NCBI RefSeq assembly: GCF_947499265.1
Contig: NZ_CANMNK010000007.1
Location: forward strand, 124,001-188,000
Source: an uncultured Roseobacter sp.
GTDB taxonomy: Bacteria > Pseudomonadota > Alphaproteobacteria > Rhodobacterales > Rhodobacteraceae
Length of the DNA stretch: 64,000 nucleotides
Reading direction: 5' to 3'
Made by a program: the position numbers and the translations under genes
Notes under the pieces: model-generated
Seen by the model: the letters and a program-made list of their open reading frames with translations, nothing else
Databases searched by the model: none
Told to the model about the DNA's origin: nothing
Shown here: positions 27,731 through 37,366 of the stretch, one piece after another
How the letters are laid out: every line of letters starts with the position of its first letter
How positions within the stretch are numbered: position 1 is the stretch's first letter

Positions 27731-28627
27731 ATGGTGGATTGGGATGATCTTAGATACGTGCTGGAAACGGTGCGACACGGCGGGTTGAGCGGGGCTGCGC
27801 GGGCGTTGAAAGTAAACCACGCAACCGTTTCACGTCGCATTTCCGCTGCAGAACGTGCGATGGGCGCACGCTTGTTTGACCGCGCGCCGGGTGGCTATCG
27901 CCCAACCGATGCCGGGCAGGAAGCGGCGCGTATCGCGGAACGGATGGAGACCGCGAGCCATGAGTTGAGCCGCAGTCTGAGCGCTCGGGATCAGCAGCTT
28001 AGCGGTGCATTGACCGTTACCGCGCCGCAGCTGATGGTCGAAAGGGTGCTGGCCCCGATCCTGAAGGACTTTAAAGAACTCTACCCGGCGATCGAGCTGA
28101 AAATCATTGCCGCAAATCGCCAGTTGAACCTGGCTGCGCATGAAGCCGATGTGGCGTTTCGCATTTCTGACACCCCCGGCGACACCCTGGTAGGGCGGCG
28201 GGTGACGGAGCAATCGGCGGCAGTCTATGTGGGCAAGGAACAGGCGGCGCGCCTGCGCGCAGATCCGACGCTCCCCCTCGATTGGATAAGATTTGCGCAT
28301 TGGCCGGGCCCGCCCGACGTGTTGAAAGAGGCTTGGCCCACGCGCCGTGTCACCCTGACGGTGGATGACATGTACGCGGCCCTTGCAGGTGTGCGTGCCA
28401 ACATCGGTGCCACGCGGATGCCGTGTTTTCTGGGAGACGCAGAGCCAGAGATGGAACGGCTGCCACGGGTGCCGCTGTTGCCCTACAGGCCGATCTGGGT
28501 ACTGACCCATGCGGATTTGCGGGGCACGCGCAAAGTGACAACCTTCACCGAATTCGCCGCCTCCAGAATAAACCGCATGCGCCCCCTGTTCGAGGGGCGC
28601 TTTCTCGACACGCTTGTCAGCCCTTGA
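27731..28627 (+). CDS. LysR family transcriptional regulator
   Basis: A 298-residue activator/repressor. Winged helix at about residues 1-62 (WDDLRYVLETVRHGGLSGAARALKVNHATVSRRISAAERAMGARLFDR-type), followed by a periplasmic-binding-like effector domain (LTVTAPQLMVERVL, LKIIAANRQLNLAAHEADVAFRISD). The ATG at 27731 matches the family start. Divergent from the DUF1330 gene 100 bases away, its probable target. Its last 11 bases overlap the 3' end of alanine dehydrogenase on the other strand. Confidence 0.9.
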   Translation: MVDWDDLRYVLETVRHGGLSGAARALKVNHATVSRRISAAERAMGARLFDRAPGGYRPTDAGQEAARIAERMETASHELSRSLSARDQQLSGALTVTAPQLMVERVLAPILKDFKELYPAIELKIIAANRQLNLAAHEADVAFRISDTPGDTLVGRRVTEQSAAVYVGKEQAARLRADPTLPLDWIRFAHWPGPPDVLKEAWPTRRVTLTVDDMYAALAGVRANIGATRMPCFLGDAEPEMERLPRVPLLPYRPIWVLTHADLRGTRKVTTFTEFAASRINRMRPLFEGRFLDTLVSP

Positions 28628-29735
28628 TGGCCACGCTTGGGGCGATCACGTCGATCCCAAGCGCCTTACCGACCGCGTAATAGGTCAGTTGCCCAGCATG
28701 TACATTCAACCCGTTCATCAAGTGCGGATCGTCGCTGCAGGCTTGGCGCCAGCCCTTATCGGCGAGGGCCAGCATGAATGGCATCGTCGCGTTCCCAAGC
28801 GCAATGGTAGAGGTGCGGGCGACGGCGCCCGGCATGTTTGCGACGCAGTAATGCATGATGCCATCGACATCATAGATCGGGTCCTGATGCGTCGTGGCTT
28901 TGGATGTTTCAAAACAGCCGCCCTGGTCGATTGCGACGTCCACAAGTGCCGCACCGGGTTTGAGCTGGCTCAACTGCGCGCGACTGATGAGCTTGGGGGC
29001 GGCGGCACCGGGGATGAGGACCGCGCCGATGATCATGTCCGCCGCCTGCGCCAGTTCGAGCGTGTTACCTGCGGAGGCATAGGACGTTTTGAACACCCCG
29101 CCAAAAACATCGTCCAGATAGCGGAGACGTGGCAGCGACCGGTCCAACACGGTCACGTCGGCGCCCATACCAGCCGCGATTTTCGCAGCATGGGTGCCCA
29201 CAACGCCGCCGCCAATCACGACGACGCGCGCTGGCCCCACGCCGGGAACGCCGCCCATCAAAACGCCGCGACCGCCGTTGGCCTTTTGCAACGTCCACGC
29301 GCCCACCTGCGGTGCGAGACGCCCAGCGACCTCGGACATCGGGGCGAGCAATGGCAAACCGCCCCGGTCATCGGTCACGGTCTCATAGGCGATACAAGTC
29401 GCGCCGGAGGCGAGAAGGTCATGTGTCTGATCGGGATCCGGCGCAAGGTGCAGGTAGGTAAAGAGTAGTTGGCCTTCGCGCAGCATCTTGCGCTCACCGG
29501 ATTGCGGTTCTTTGACCTTGACGATCATATCCGCCGTGCCGAAGATTTCCGCGGCCGTTTCGATGATCCGGGCACCAGCGGTGCGGTAGTCGTCGTCCTC
29601 AAACCCGGCACCGGCGCCTGCGCCAGCCTGGATCAGGACTTCATGGCCATGGTTTACGGCTTCCTGAGCCGCATTGGGCGTGATGCCGACGCGAAATTCT
29701 TGCGGTTTGATCTCTGTTGGGCAACCGATAATCAT
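28617..29735 (-). CDS. ald: alanine dehydrogenase
   Basis: NAD-dependent oxidative deamination of L-alanine to pyruvate and ammonia. The 372 residues are the usual length. Seen: GCPTEIKPQEFRVG (substrate-binding Arg), VKVKEPQ with the catalytic lysine, LFTYLHLAPD containing the catalytic His, the nucleotide-binding GGGVVGTHAAKIAAGMGADVTVLDRS and the YCVANMPGAVARTST block. The ATG at 29735 has GGTGGAGGAGAC; the extra 26 upstream codons are rejected. Divergent from an Lrp regulator that probably responds to alanine. Confidence 0.96.
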   Translation of the reverse strand: MIIGCPTEIKPQEFRVGITPNAAQEAVNHGHEVLIQAGAGAGAGFEDDDYRTAGARIIETAAEIFGTADMIVKVKEPQSGERKMLREGQLLFTYLHLAPDPDQTHDLLASGATCIAYETVTDDRGGLPLLAPMSEVAGRLAPQVGAWTLQKANGGRGVLMGGVPGVGPARVVVIGGGVVGTHAAKIAAGMGADVTVLDRSLPRLRYLDDVFGGVFKTSYASAGNTLELAQAADMIIGAVLIPGAAAPKLISRAQLSQLKPGAALVDVAIDQGGCFETSKATTHQDPIYDVDGIMHYCVANMPGAVARTSTIALGNATMPFMLALADKGWRQACSDDPHLMNGLNVHAGQLTYYAVGKALGIDVIAPSVAIKG

Positions 29736-29874
29736 GGGTGTCTCCTCCACCAAGTCGTTGTGTGGTGGATACGACAAGCCCCGCGCAATGTGGCACCAAA
29801 TATGGCTCGTCAAACGGCTGCCTTTGTGAATAAACTAGCGTTCAGATGAGATTCTGTCGGAGATTTTTGCGGAA

Positions 29875-30333
29875 ATGAGCTTGGACGCGATAGACAAACG
29901 TATCCTCAAGGCGCTGCAGCGCAAGGGGCGCATGGCGAATGCCGAACTCAGTGAGGTGGTGAATCTGTCGCCCTCCGCCTGTCACCGGCGCGTGCAGCGG
30001 TTGGAAAAGGATGGCTATATTCGTGATTATGTCGCCTTGCTGGATGCGCGCAAGATGGGTGTGCCGACAACGGTTTTCGTGGAAATCACGCTTCAAGGTC
30101 AGGCGGACGAGGTTTTGGAAGCCTTTGAAAAGGCGGTGCGTCGTATCCCGGATGTGCTGGAATGCCATTTGATGGCCGGCACTGCGGATTACCTGCTGAA
30201 GGTCGTCGCCGAGAATACGGAGGATTTCGCGCGGATACACCGCCAATATCTCGCACGGTTGCCGGGGGTGGGGCAAATGCAGTCGAGTTTCGCGCTGCGT
30301 ACGGTTTTCAAGACAACCGCACTGCCGGTTTGA
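29875..30333 (+). CDS. Lrp/AsnC family regulator, probably of ald
   Basis: A 152-residue regulator with the N-terminal helix-turn-helix (LDAIDKRILKALQRKGRMANAELSEVVNLSPSACHRRVQRLEKDGYI-type, about residues 3-48) and a RAM domain (VLECHLMAGTADYLLKV). Its divergent position, 139 bases from ald, matches the AldR arrangement known in other bacteria, where alanine acts as effector. That role is inferred from position. Confidence 0.92.
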   Translation: MSLDAIDKRILKALQRKGRMANAELSEVVNLSPSACHRRVQRLEKDGYIRDYVALLDARKMGVPTTVFVEITLQGQADEVLEAFEKAVRRIPDVLECHLMAGTADYLLKVVAENTEDFARIHRQYLARLPGVGQMQSSFALRTVFKTTALPV

Positions 30334-30481
30334 ACATGATTTGATTTATGGCGCGATATGCGACTTTTCTGCGCCCTCTTCGGGCGAGCGTTCGTCGAAG
30401 GTATTGTTCTCGATTGAAGCCTCAAACGCGGAACTGCTTTTCGGATCCTGCAGTTTTAGGGTTTAAGCGCCGCGCGTCACA

Positions 30482-32455
30482 TCATGCGGCGGACACATTG
30501 TCATCGCCTTCCGACAATGCCTTCAGGGCCTGATCTGCTGGCATCGGTCTGCCGAAGTAAAACCCCTGGTATTGATCGCAGGCGAGCAAATCCAGCATAT
30601 CATGTTGCCGTTCTGTTTCGACGCCTTCAATTGTGACCTGCATCCCCATTTTATGACCCAGAACCACGATGGTCTCGATTATTTCCTGATAACGTTCACG
30701 ATCAAAGTCGAAGCCTTCCAGGAACACCCGATCAATTTTCAGTTTGTCGAAGTCGTATTTCCACAAATACCCCAGGCTCGAATAGCCTGTTCCGAAATCA
30801 TCCATGGCGATGGAAATGCCAAGCTGTTTCAGCCCAATCAGCTGGTCCGAGACCCGTTGTTCATCTGCCATCAGCAAGCCTTCCGTGACTTCAAACTCCA
30901 GGCGGCTTCCGGGGAAATCAAAGGTCTCAAGCAATTCCGCGACTTGATCCACCAGATTCCCGTGCTTGAACTGGGCGGGCGACAGGTTGACGGATAGGAA
31001 TACATGATCCGGCCATGACTTCGCAGCTGTAAGCCCGCTTTCAAGGACAAATCTGCCCAAGGGGTGGATCATCCCGGTCTCTTCGGCGATTGGAATGAAC
31101 TCGTCCGGCGGTATCGGCTCACCATCTTTGTCGTCCAAACGCAACAAAGCTTCAAAGCCAACAATCGATTTGTCCTGCGGGTTATTGATGGGTTGGAAAA
31201 CCGCTTCAAAGGTGTTGCTCCGCAATGCATCACGCATGCGCGTTTCTACCTCGCGCCGCCGGAGCATCGCTTTATCCAGCTCGGGGAAGTATTCCATCAT
31301 GGCGTTTCGGCCATTGGCCTTGGCATGGTATAGCGCCAGATCCGCGGCATGTAGCGCGTCTTTTTTGGGTGTCTCCGCGTCCGCAAGGTAGAACCCAATG
31401 CTGACGCTGGCCTGGATTGTGGTACCTTTGAACGCAAAGGGCGCGCGCGATTTTTGCAAAATGGCATCACCGATGCTGTGCATTTCGGCCAATGTCGCAT
31501 TGGGCAACACGATGACAAATTCATCGCCGCCCATTCGGCCAATCAAGTCGCCGGAGCGCACACTGCTGGCAAGTGCAGAGCTGACAAACTGAAGATAGGC
31601 ATCGCCAAATTCGTGGCTGTACTCGTCATTGACGGTTTTGAATTTGTCGATATCGAGAAAGAAGACCCCGGTCATGTCATCCGGTTTCCGATGCTCAAAA
31701 ATCTCGTGACACGCCGCGTTCATCGAATGCCGGTTGAGCGTTCCGGTCAATTGATCAAATCGCGACAGGAGGGCCAGTTTCTTGGTACGCGCATGGACTT
31801 GCTCGCGTTTCATGACATAAGCAAAGGCTGGAAACGCATATAGAATTGCGCAGCTTCCCGGCAGCAGCCAGCCAAACCATCCCATAACCTTTGCGTAAAC
31901 GGCTGCACTTTGTGTTTTGTCCAGAAACAGCCCAACGGTACCGATGGGCGTGCCTTCGGCGCCAATGGCGGGCACAAATACCTGCACGAACACATTTTGA
32001 ACATCGCTCGCAGATGCGCGTTTGATGATGTCTACCGCCGGGCTTTGTGATGCGAATACGCCTTTTGCCTGCAGGTTCTGGGATTGCTCCGAAGGCGTGG
32101 TGGCGACGCCGTAGTCGGATGAATAGATCAAGACGCCCTGCGGATCGAAGACCGTAAACGAATAGACTTCTGAAAATGACAGGGCCGCGTCGATGACCTG
32201 CTGCTGGCGTTCCGATAGCGCACCTGCCTGGGTAATGGTTTCCAGATCGGTCAGTTCGGCATCAAAATTCGACGCCCATATCATCGCGACATGTTCGGCT
32301 TTCGCCATGATGGTCTTGTTCACCGCCCAGTCGATGGCCAGATGAAGCCCGATCCCGATCAGCACCGTCATGCAGAAAACAAAAGCCAGCGGGGTTTTGC
32401 TCCGTTTCAAAAACGAGCTGTCTCGCGCTTTGGATGAGTATTGATCGACGTTCAC
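30482..32455 (-). CDS. membrane GGDEF-EAL protein (putative bifunctional cyclic di-GMP enzyme)
   Basis: A 657-residue inner-membrane signalling protein. TM1 is about residues 22-42, a periplasmic sensor region about 50-187, TM2 about 191-215, then GGDEF (about 225-390) and EAL (about 405-645). The GGDEF motif is intact (309-313) with the inhibitory RxxD site (RSGD, 300-303) five residues before it. The EAL motif (435-437), EVTEG (522-526), DDFGTGYSS (552-560), K573 and IEGVE (609-613) are all present. Both synthesis and breakdown of c-di-GMP look possible. The sensor ligand is unknown. Confidence 0.93.
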   Translation of the reverse strand: MNVDQYSSKARDSSFLKRSKTPLAFVFCMTVLIGIGLHLAIDWAVNKTIMAKAEHVAMIWASNFDAELTDLETITQAGALSERQQQVIDAALSFSEVYSFTVFDPQGVLIYSSDYGVATTPSEQSQNLQAKGVFASQSPAVDIIKRASASDVQNVFVQVFVPAIGAEGTPIGTVGLFLDKTQSAAVYAKVMGWFGWLLPGSCAILYAFPAFAYVMKREQVHARTKKLALLSRFDQLTGTLNRHSMNAACHEIFEHRKPDDMTGVFFLDIDKFKTVNDEYSHEFGDAYLQFVSSALASSVRSGDLIGRMGGDEFVIVLPNATLAEMHSIGDAILQKSRAPFAFKGTTIQASVSIGFYLADAETPKKDALHAADLALYHAKANGRNAMMEYFPELDKAMLRRREVETRMRDALRSNTFEAVFQPINNPQDKSIVGFEALLRLDDKDGEPIPPDEFIPIAEETGMIHPLGRFVLESGLTAAKSWPDHVFLSVNLSPAQFKHGNLVDQVAELLETFDFPGSRLEFEVTEGLLMADEQRVSDQLIGLKQLGISIAMDDFGTGYSSLGYLWKYDFDKLKIDRVFLEGFDFDRERYQEIIETIVVLGHKMGMQVTIEGVETERQHDMLDLLACDQYQGFYFGRPMPADQALKALSEGDDNVSAA

Positions 32456-32577
32456 GGCCGGTTTCCTGAGGCTGATCCTGCAGCAGAATTATCAGCGGGA
32501 CCCTTAACAGCCGGTGGCGTCCGAACGGCGATATCTCTCGACTTTGACACGTAGTTTACGCATCGCGATATGTCTGG

Positions 32578-32613
32578 GCAAAAAGAAACCCCCGTATGAC
32601 CAGCATACGGGGG
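32578..32613 (-). terminator. intrinsic terminator of rpsU
   Basis: Perfect ten-base stem CCCCCGTATG / CATACGGGGG around a five-base loop, followed on the minus strand by TTTCTTTTT. Sits 30 bases after the rpsU stop. Confidence 0.92.
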
Positions 32614-32643
32614 CAAACTCTTTCGGCTTCGAGCGGTGACGAT

Positions 32644-32850
32644 TTACATCATCCCTTCGCGTTGGGCCTTTTTGCGTGCCAGTTTACGGGCACGGCGGAT
32701 CGCTTCAGCTTTCTCGCGCGCTTTTTTCTCGGACGGCTTCTCGAAATGTTGCTTGAGCTTCATTTCACGGAAGACACCTTCACGCTGCAGCTTTTTCTTC
32801 AGGGCACGAAGCGCCTGATCGACGTTGTTGTCGCGAACACTAACCTGCAT
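32644..32850 (-). CDS. rpsU: 30S ribosomal protein S21
   Basis: A 68-residue very basic protein, [31 protein letters not shown] followed by [24 protein letters not shown]. It binds the small subunit near the anti-Shine-Dalgarno site and aids initiation on natural messages. Single-gene unit with its own terminator. Confidence 0.97.
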   Translation of the reverse strand: MQVSVRDNNVDQALRALKKKLQREGVFREMKLKQHFEKPSEKKAREKAEAIRRARKLARKKAQREGMM

Positions 32851-32964
32851 GTGGTTTTCACCACCTTTCTAAGTTGAGTTGCAAGGATTTGCAGGAAGTG
32901 GGCATATAGCAAGGACAACCTATGTTGTCCAGTGTAGCGCCCCTTTGAAACCCGGAGAAATGCC

Positions 32965-33663
32965 ATGACCGTATCTTACGAGACCGCAAAGACACAGCTT
33001 TTGGATGCCGCTTTGGCGCATGTGCCGTTTGATGGATGGTCAGAAGCGACATTTCAGGCAGCGATTCGCGATGCGGCTGTCGCCCCTGCCGTGGCGCGTG
33101 CCATCTGCCCGCGGGGTGCCATAGACCTGGCGATTGCGTTCCACCACCGCGGGGATGAGGCCATGCTGGACCGCATCAAGTCGGAAGACATGAGCGCGCT
33201 GAAATTCCGGGATAAAATCGCGGCGGCGGTGCGCTTCAGGATCGAAGCGGTGACCGACAAGGAAGCGGTGCGGCGCGGGACAACGCTCTTTGCGCTGCCG
33301 ATGCATGCGGCTGATGGGGCCAAGCTGGTCTGGGGCACCGCCGATCACATCTGGACCGCTCTCGGGGACACGTCAGAGGACGTGAACTGGTACACCAAGC
33401 GGGCGACGCTCAGCGGGGTTTATTCTGCAACCATTCTTTACTGGCTGGGCGATGACAGCCCGGACAACATGGCGACATGGGCGTTTCTGGACCGTCGCAT
33501 CGAGGATGTGATGCAGATCGAGAAATTCAAGGCGCGTATGCGTCAAAGCCCGACGCTCAGCCGCATGATGACGGGGCCAAACTGGGTGATGAGCCACATC
33601 AAGGCACCCGCCCGCATGCCGAAAATGGACCTGCCCGGCAGCTGGACCGCGCCGCGCGATTGA
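32965..33663 (+). CDS. COQ9 family protein (ubiquinone biosynthesis accessory)
   Basis: A 232-residue protein of the COQ9 family, a TetR-like fold that binds lipid and assists ubiquinone ring hydroxylation. Seen: AALAHVPFDGWSEATFQAAIRDA at the start and the C-terminal WAFLDRRIEDVMQIEKFKARMR segment, typical of the family. No DNA-binding region is expected to be functional. Divergent from rpsU; two quinone oxidoreductase genes follow it. Confidence 0.9.
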   Translation: MTVSYETAKTQLLDAALAHVPFDGWSEATFQAAIRDAAVAPAVARAICPRGAIDLAIAFHHRGDEAMLDRIKSEDMSALKFRDKIAAAVRFRIEAVTDKEAVRRGTTLFALPMHAADGAKLVWGTADHIWTALGDTSEDVNWYTKRATLSGVYSATILYWLGDDSPDNMATWAFLDRRIEDVMQIEKFKARMRQSPTLSRMMTGPNWVMSHIKAPARMPKMDLPGSWTAPRD

Positions 33664-33768
33664 GGTTTCCCTCGGGTCGTTTCCCGGCGCAGCCGTGCGG
33701 ACCGCGACCTTTGGTTTGCCATTCCGCACCGTCCTGATACGGATAGGCCAACAGAAAGGATCGCGAAA

Positions 33769-34755
33769 ATGTCCCAGATGATGCGCGCCGTTGAAATCAC
33801 CAGCCCCGGTGGCCCCGATGTCTTGCAGCTGACCGAGCGGCCGGTGCCGGAGCCGGGTCACGGGCAAGTGGTGATCAAGGTGGCCTGGGCCGGGGTGAAC
33901 CGGCCCGATGCGTTGCAACGCGCAGGACTTTACGCTCCGCCACCCACGGCCAGCGATCTGCCCGGGCTGGAGGCCTCCGGAGACGTAGTGGCCATCGGCG
34001 AGGGTGTGTCCGGGGTGAAGCTGGGGGATCAAGTCTGTGCCCTTTTGCCGGGCGGCGGTTACGCGGAATATGTCGCAACCCCCGCGGCACATTGTCTGCC
34101 GGTCCCCGATGGATTGGGGCTTATGGAAGCGGCCTGCCTGCCGGAGACACATTTCACCGTGTGGTCAAATGTTTTTACCCGTGGCGGGTTGCAAGCCGGG
34201 GAACGGTTTCTGGTCCATGGCGGATCCTCCGGCATCGGCACCACGGCCATCCAGCTGGCGCATGCGTTTGGCGCACGTGTCTTTGCAACGGCTGGGTCCG
34301 CGGATAAATGCGATGCCTGTACCGCATTGGGCGCGGAGATTGCGATCAACTACCGATCACAGGATTTCGTTGAGGTGGTGCGTGACGAAGGTGGCGCCGA
34401 TCTCATTCTGGATATGGTCGGGGGCGAATACATTCCGCGCAACCTCAAAGCCTTGGCCGATGATGGCAGGTTGGTGCAGATCGCCTTTCTGGGCGGGCCG
34501 AAGGTAGAGGTCAATTTTGCCACGCTGATGACACGACGGTTGACGATGACCGGCAGCACACTGCGCCCGCAAAGCGATTTGGCCAAGGCGCGGATTGCGC
34601 AGGATCTGCGCGAGGCCGTTTGGCCGCTGCTAGAGGCGGGCCGGGTGAAGCCGGTGATGGATCAGAGCTTCGATCTTGAAGATGCAAATCAGGCGCATGC
34701 CCGGATGGAAAAATCCGAGCACATCGGCAAAATCGTTCTGAAAGTGGCCGGGTGA
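33769..34755 (+). CDS. NAD(P)H quinone oxidoreductase, PIG3 family
   Basis: A 328-residue zinc-free medium-chain dehydrogenase. The N-terminal GroES-like domain has NRPDALQRAGLYAPPPTASDLPGLEASG, and the Rossmann domain VHGGSSGIGTTAIQLAHAFGARVFATAGS. The structural and catalytic zinc ligands of alcohol dehydrogenases are absent, as in the PIG3/quinone reductase group. NADPH-dependent reduction of quinones is inferred. It precedes a second, different quinone oxidoreductase by 63 bases. Confidence 0.9.
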   Translation: MSQMMRAVEITSPGGPDVLQLTERPVPEPGHGQVVIKVAWAGVNRPDALQRAGLYAPPPTASDLPGLEASGDVVAIGEGVSGVKLGDQVCALLPGGGYAEYVATPAAHCLPVPDGLGLMEAACLPETHFTVWSNVFTRGGLQAGERFLVHGGSSGIGTTAIQLAHAFGARVFATAGSADKCDACTALGAEIAINYRSQDFVEVVRDEGGADLILDMVGGEYIPRNLKALADDGRLVQIAFLGGPKVEVNFATLMTRRLTMTGSTLRPQSDLAKARIAQDLREAVWPLLEAGRVKPVMDQSFDLEDANQAHARMEKSEHIGKIVLKVAG

Positions 34756-34818
34756 GGGTGGCCTGAAGCCCACCCTACGGCATGGATCTGATCTATGGGT
34801 GATATGGAGGACGGTCGA

Positions 34819-35793
34819 ATGGCGCAGACGGTAATCATCGAAAAGGCGGGTGGGCCTGACGCATTGGTATTGACGGAACGCGATGTCGGCGCGCCGGGGC
34901 CAGGAGAGGTCAGGATCGCGCACAAGGCTTGTGGGCTGAACTTCATTGATGTCTACCAACGCACCGGCCTTTATCCGCTGGCGCTGCCGCATGCTTTGGG
35001 CATGGAGGCCGCAGGGATCATCGAGGCCGTGGGCGAAGGGGTGACGCATCTCAAACCGGGGGATCGGGCAGCATATGCGGCAACGCCGCCCGGGGCCTAT
35101 GCGCAAGCGCGGGTCATGCCCGCAACACAGGTCTGCGCCCTGCCGGAGGGCATATCGTTCGAGCACGCGGCGGCCATGATGCTGAAGGGCATGACGGTCG
35201 AATACCTTTTTCACCGCACCACACCCATCGCCCGCGGAGACACGGTGCTTTTCCACGCGGCGGCAGGTGGGGTGGGGCTGATCGCCTGCCAGTGGGCGCG
35301 GTCAGAGGGGATCACCCTCATCGGTACCGCCGGTACGGATGAAAAGTGTGCATTGGCGTTGGCGCATGGTGCCACACATTGCATCAACTACCGCACCGAG
35401 GATTGGGTGGCACAGTTGCAGGAACTGACCGGTGGCCAGGGCGTGGATGTCGTCATGGACGCTGTTGGCGCGGATACGTTTGACGGCTCGCTGGACAGTC
35501 TGAAACCGCTGGGCATAATGATCTCTTTCGGCAATGCGTCCGGGCCGGTACCGCCGTTCAATCTGGCCGTTCTCGCGCAAAAGGGGTCGTTGAAGATCAC
35601 GCGGCCCACGCTGTTTGCGCATATGGCGGATCGCGACGCCTGCCAGGACATGGCGGATCACCTCTTTGAAAAAGTGCTCTCTGGCGCCGTGGAAATACGC
35701 ATCGATCAGCGGTTCCCACTTGCGGAAGTGCGCGCAGCCCATGAGGCGCTGGAAGCGCGCACAACAACGGGCAGTACCATCCTGGAAATCTAG
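34819..35793 (+). CDS. NADPH:quinone oxidoreductase (QOR-like)
   Basis: A 324-residue medium-chain reductase of the QOR type. Seen: ACGLNFIDVYQRTGLYPLALPHALGMEAAG, the NADPH-binding LFHAAAGGVGLIACQWARSEGITLIGTAG and the YRTEDW block. The ATG at 34819 (MAQTVIIEKAGG) has a GGAGG site and is chosen over one eight codons upstream. Likely reduces quinones or other electrophiles by one or two electrons. Tandem with the PIG3-type gene but not a close duplicate. Confidence 0.9.
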   Translation: MAQTVIIEKAGGPDALVLTERDVGAPGPGEVRIAHKACGLNFIDVYQRTGLYPLALPHALGMEAAGIIEAVGEGVTHLKPGDRAAYAATPPGAYAQARVMPATQVCALPEGISFEHAAAMMLKGMTVEYLFHRTTPIARGDTVLFHAAAGGVGLIACQWARSEGITLIGTAGTDEKCALALAHGATHCINYRTEDWVAQLQELTGGQGVDVVMDAVGADTFDGSLDSLKPLGIMISFGNASGPVPPFNLAVLAQKGSLKITRPTLFAHMADRDACQDMADHLFEKVLSGAVEIRIDQRFPLAEVRAAHEALEARTTTGSTILEI

Positions 35794-35810
35794 CGCTGCG
35801 GGCGTCCCGC

Positions 35811-36440
35811 TCAGCGGATGGGGGTGAAGAGCGCGTCCGACTGACGGCAATCCCGGATGACATCGCGGCCGCAGGGCACTGGCGCCAGGTCCTTTGACAG
35901 GCAGACGCGTGCTTCCTGAATGTGACCATCACGGCAGGTGATGGTGATCGTGTCCGCATCAAGCTGCGGATTTTCTTTCAGAAATGCCTCCTCGACCACT
36001 TTGGCAGGCAGTTTGACGGGGTCTTCCAACCGGCGAAACACCTCGGGCCGGATGATCGTGGCATAGGCCGCGCGGGACAGCGCGTAATACGCATCGGCGT
36101 CCAGACCGGAACAGACGCCATGTTTTTTCCACTGATGCCAGGCGAGGCCCGATGTGCCCATGATGTCGGCCATCTCTGCTGTCATCTGACGGCTCGGGGC
36201 CCGTGCGAGGGTTTGACAATAAGACGGGTACCCCCGCGCGTATTGCGGCCACAACCCATGCAGAATCCAGCCGTGGCCCCGATCTGCATCGCATTGCGGG
36301 GACCGGCGTGCATCCCCCTCAAGAGCACACCAATTGGGCGACCAACTGAGCGACATGACGTAATAGTCAAATGCGCCGGGCTTGTTTTCCTGTGCGGCCA
36401 GCGGCACGGCCATCATCAGCCACAATAGGATCGCGCGCAT
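35811..36440 (-). CDS. secreted ribonuclease T2 family protein
   Basis: A 209-residue exported RNase. Signal peptide MRAILLWLMMAVPLAAQ. The two active-site segments are present: CAS I ILHGLWPQ (catalytic His) and CAS II WHQWKKHGVC, with both CAS II histidines. In the family the residue after the first CAS II His is normally Glu; here it is Gln. Several cysteines (NWCALE, SPQCDAD, HGVCSG, ITCRDG, ARVCLSK, DCRQ) suggest disulphides in the periplasm. Degrades RNA non-specifically if active. ATG at 36440; the long upstream ORF is antisense to other sequence. Confidence 0.88.
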   Translation of the reverse strand: MRAILLWLMMAVPLAAQENKPGAFDYYVMSLSWSPNWCALEGDARRSPQCDADRGHGWILHGLWPQYARGYPSYCQTLARAPSRQMTAEMADIMGTSGLAWHQWKKHGVCSGLDADAYYALSRAAYATIIRPEVFRRLEDPVKLPAKVVEEAFLKENPQLDADTITITCRDGHIQEARVCLSKDLAPVPCGRDVIRDCRQSDALFTPIR

Positions 36441-36579
36441 TGGGTCTTTCCTTATTTCACCGTCCAGCCTATATAAGCCACAAGTTCCCCCACAATGGAA
36501 ACCGTCCCAGACCACCGGGACAGCCTTTTCAGGCGACGGATGAGGTGTGGGCCGCGACATATGAGACAGGAGACCGACA

Positions 36580-37353
36580 ATGGCAAAACCGATCATGGCG
36601 AAGGCCACAGCCGTATGGCTGGTAGACAACACAACAATCAGCTTCAAGCAGATCGCCGATTTTGTCGGTATGCATGAGCTGGAAGTGCAGGGCATTGCAG
36701 ATGGCGATGTGGCGCAGGGCGTGAAGGGGTTCGACCCGATTGCCAATAATCAACTGACGCAGGATGAGATCGACACCGCGCAGGGCAACCCGCTGCACAA
36801 ACTGCAGCTGAAATTCAACGCCGCAGCCCAGGGCGAGGAAAAACGCCGTGGCCCGCGCTATACACCGCTCAGCAAACGGCAGGACCGACCTGCGTCGATC
36901 CTGTGGCTGGTGAAATTCCACCCCGAATTGACCGATGGGCAGATCAGTAAGCTGGTGGGCACCACCAAGCCGACCATTCAGGCGATCCGCGAGCGGACGC
37001 ATTGGAACATTTCCAACATTCAGCCCATCGATCCGGTGGCGTTGGGGTTGTGCAAACAATCCGAACTGGACGCCGTGGTGCAAAAAGCGGCGGCCAAGAA
37101 AGCCGCCGATGCGCCAGTAATGAGCGACGACGAACGCCGCAAGCTGGTGAGCACCGAGCAGAGCCTTGGCATGGACGCGGAGCCCAAAATCCCGACCGCC
37201 ATCGAAGGGTTGGAGACCTTCACGCTGGCGGGTGACGCGGAAGAGGCAACCGAAGAAGAATCTGCGGGCGACTTCTCCGATGCGGATAGTTTCTTCAACC
37301 TGCCCGATGGCACCCATGACGATGAGACCGAAGAAGAGACCAAGCGCGACTGA
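36580..37353 (+). CDS. trcR: cell cycle transcriptional regulator TrcR (DUF1013)
   Basis: A 257-residue alphaproteobacterial protein that, in Caulobacter and relatives, associates with RNA polymerase and sigma factor. MAKPIMAKATAVWLVDNTTISFKQIADFVGMHELEVQGIADGD is the diagnostic helix-turn-helix-like start; a second one spans PASILWLVKFHPELTDGQISKLVGTTKPTIQAIRERTHWN (about 105-145). The C-terminus is a very acidic tail of about 40 residues. Complete, with its own terminator at 37367. Confidence 0.93.
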   Translation: MAKPIMAKATAVWLVDNTTISFKQIADFVGMHELEVQGIADGDVAQGVKGFDPIANNQLTQDEIDTAQGNPLHKLQLKFNAAAQGEEKRRGPRYTPLSKRQDRPASILWLVKFHPELTDGQISKLVGTTKPTIQAIRERTHWNISNIQPIDPVALGLCKQSELDAVVQKAAAKKAADAPVMSDDERRKLVSTEQSLGMDAEPKIPTAIEGLETFTLAGDAEEATEEESAGDFSDADSFFNLPDGTHDDETEEETKRD

Positions 37354-37366
37354 CGCCCTGAAATTC

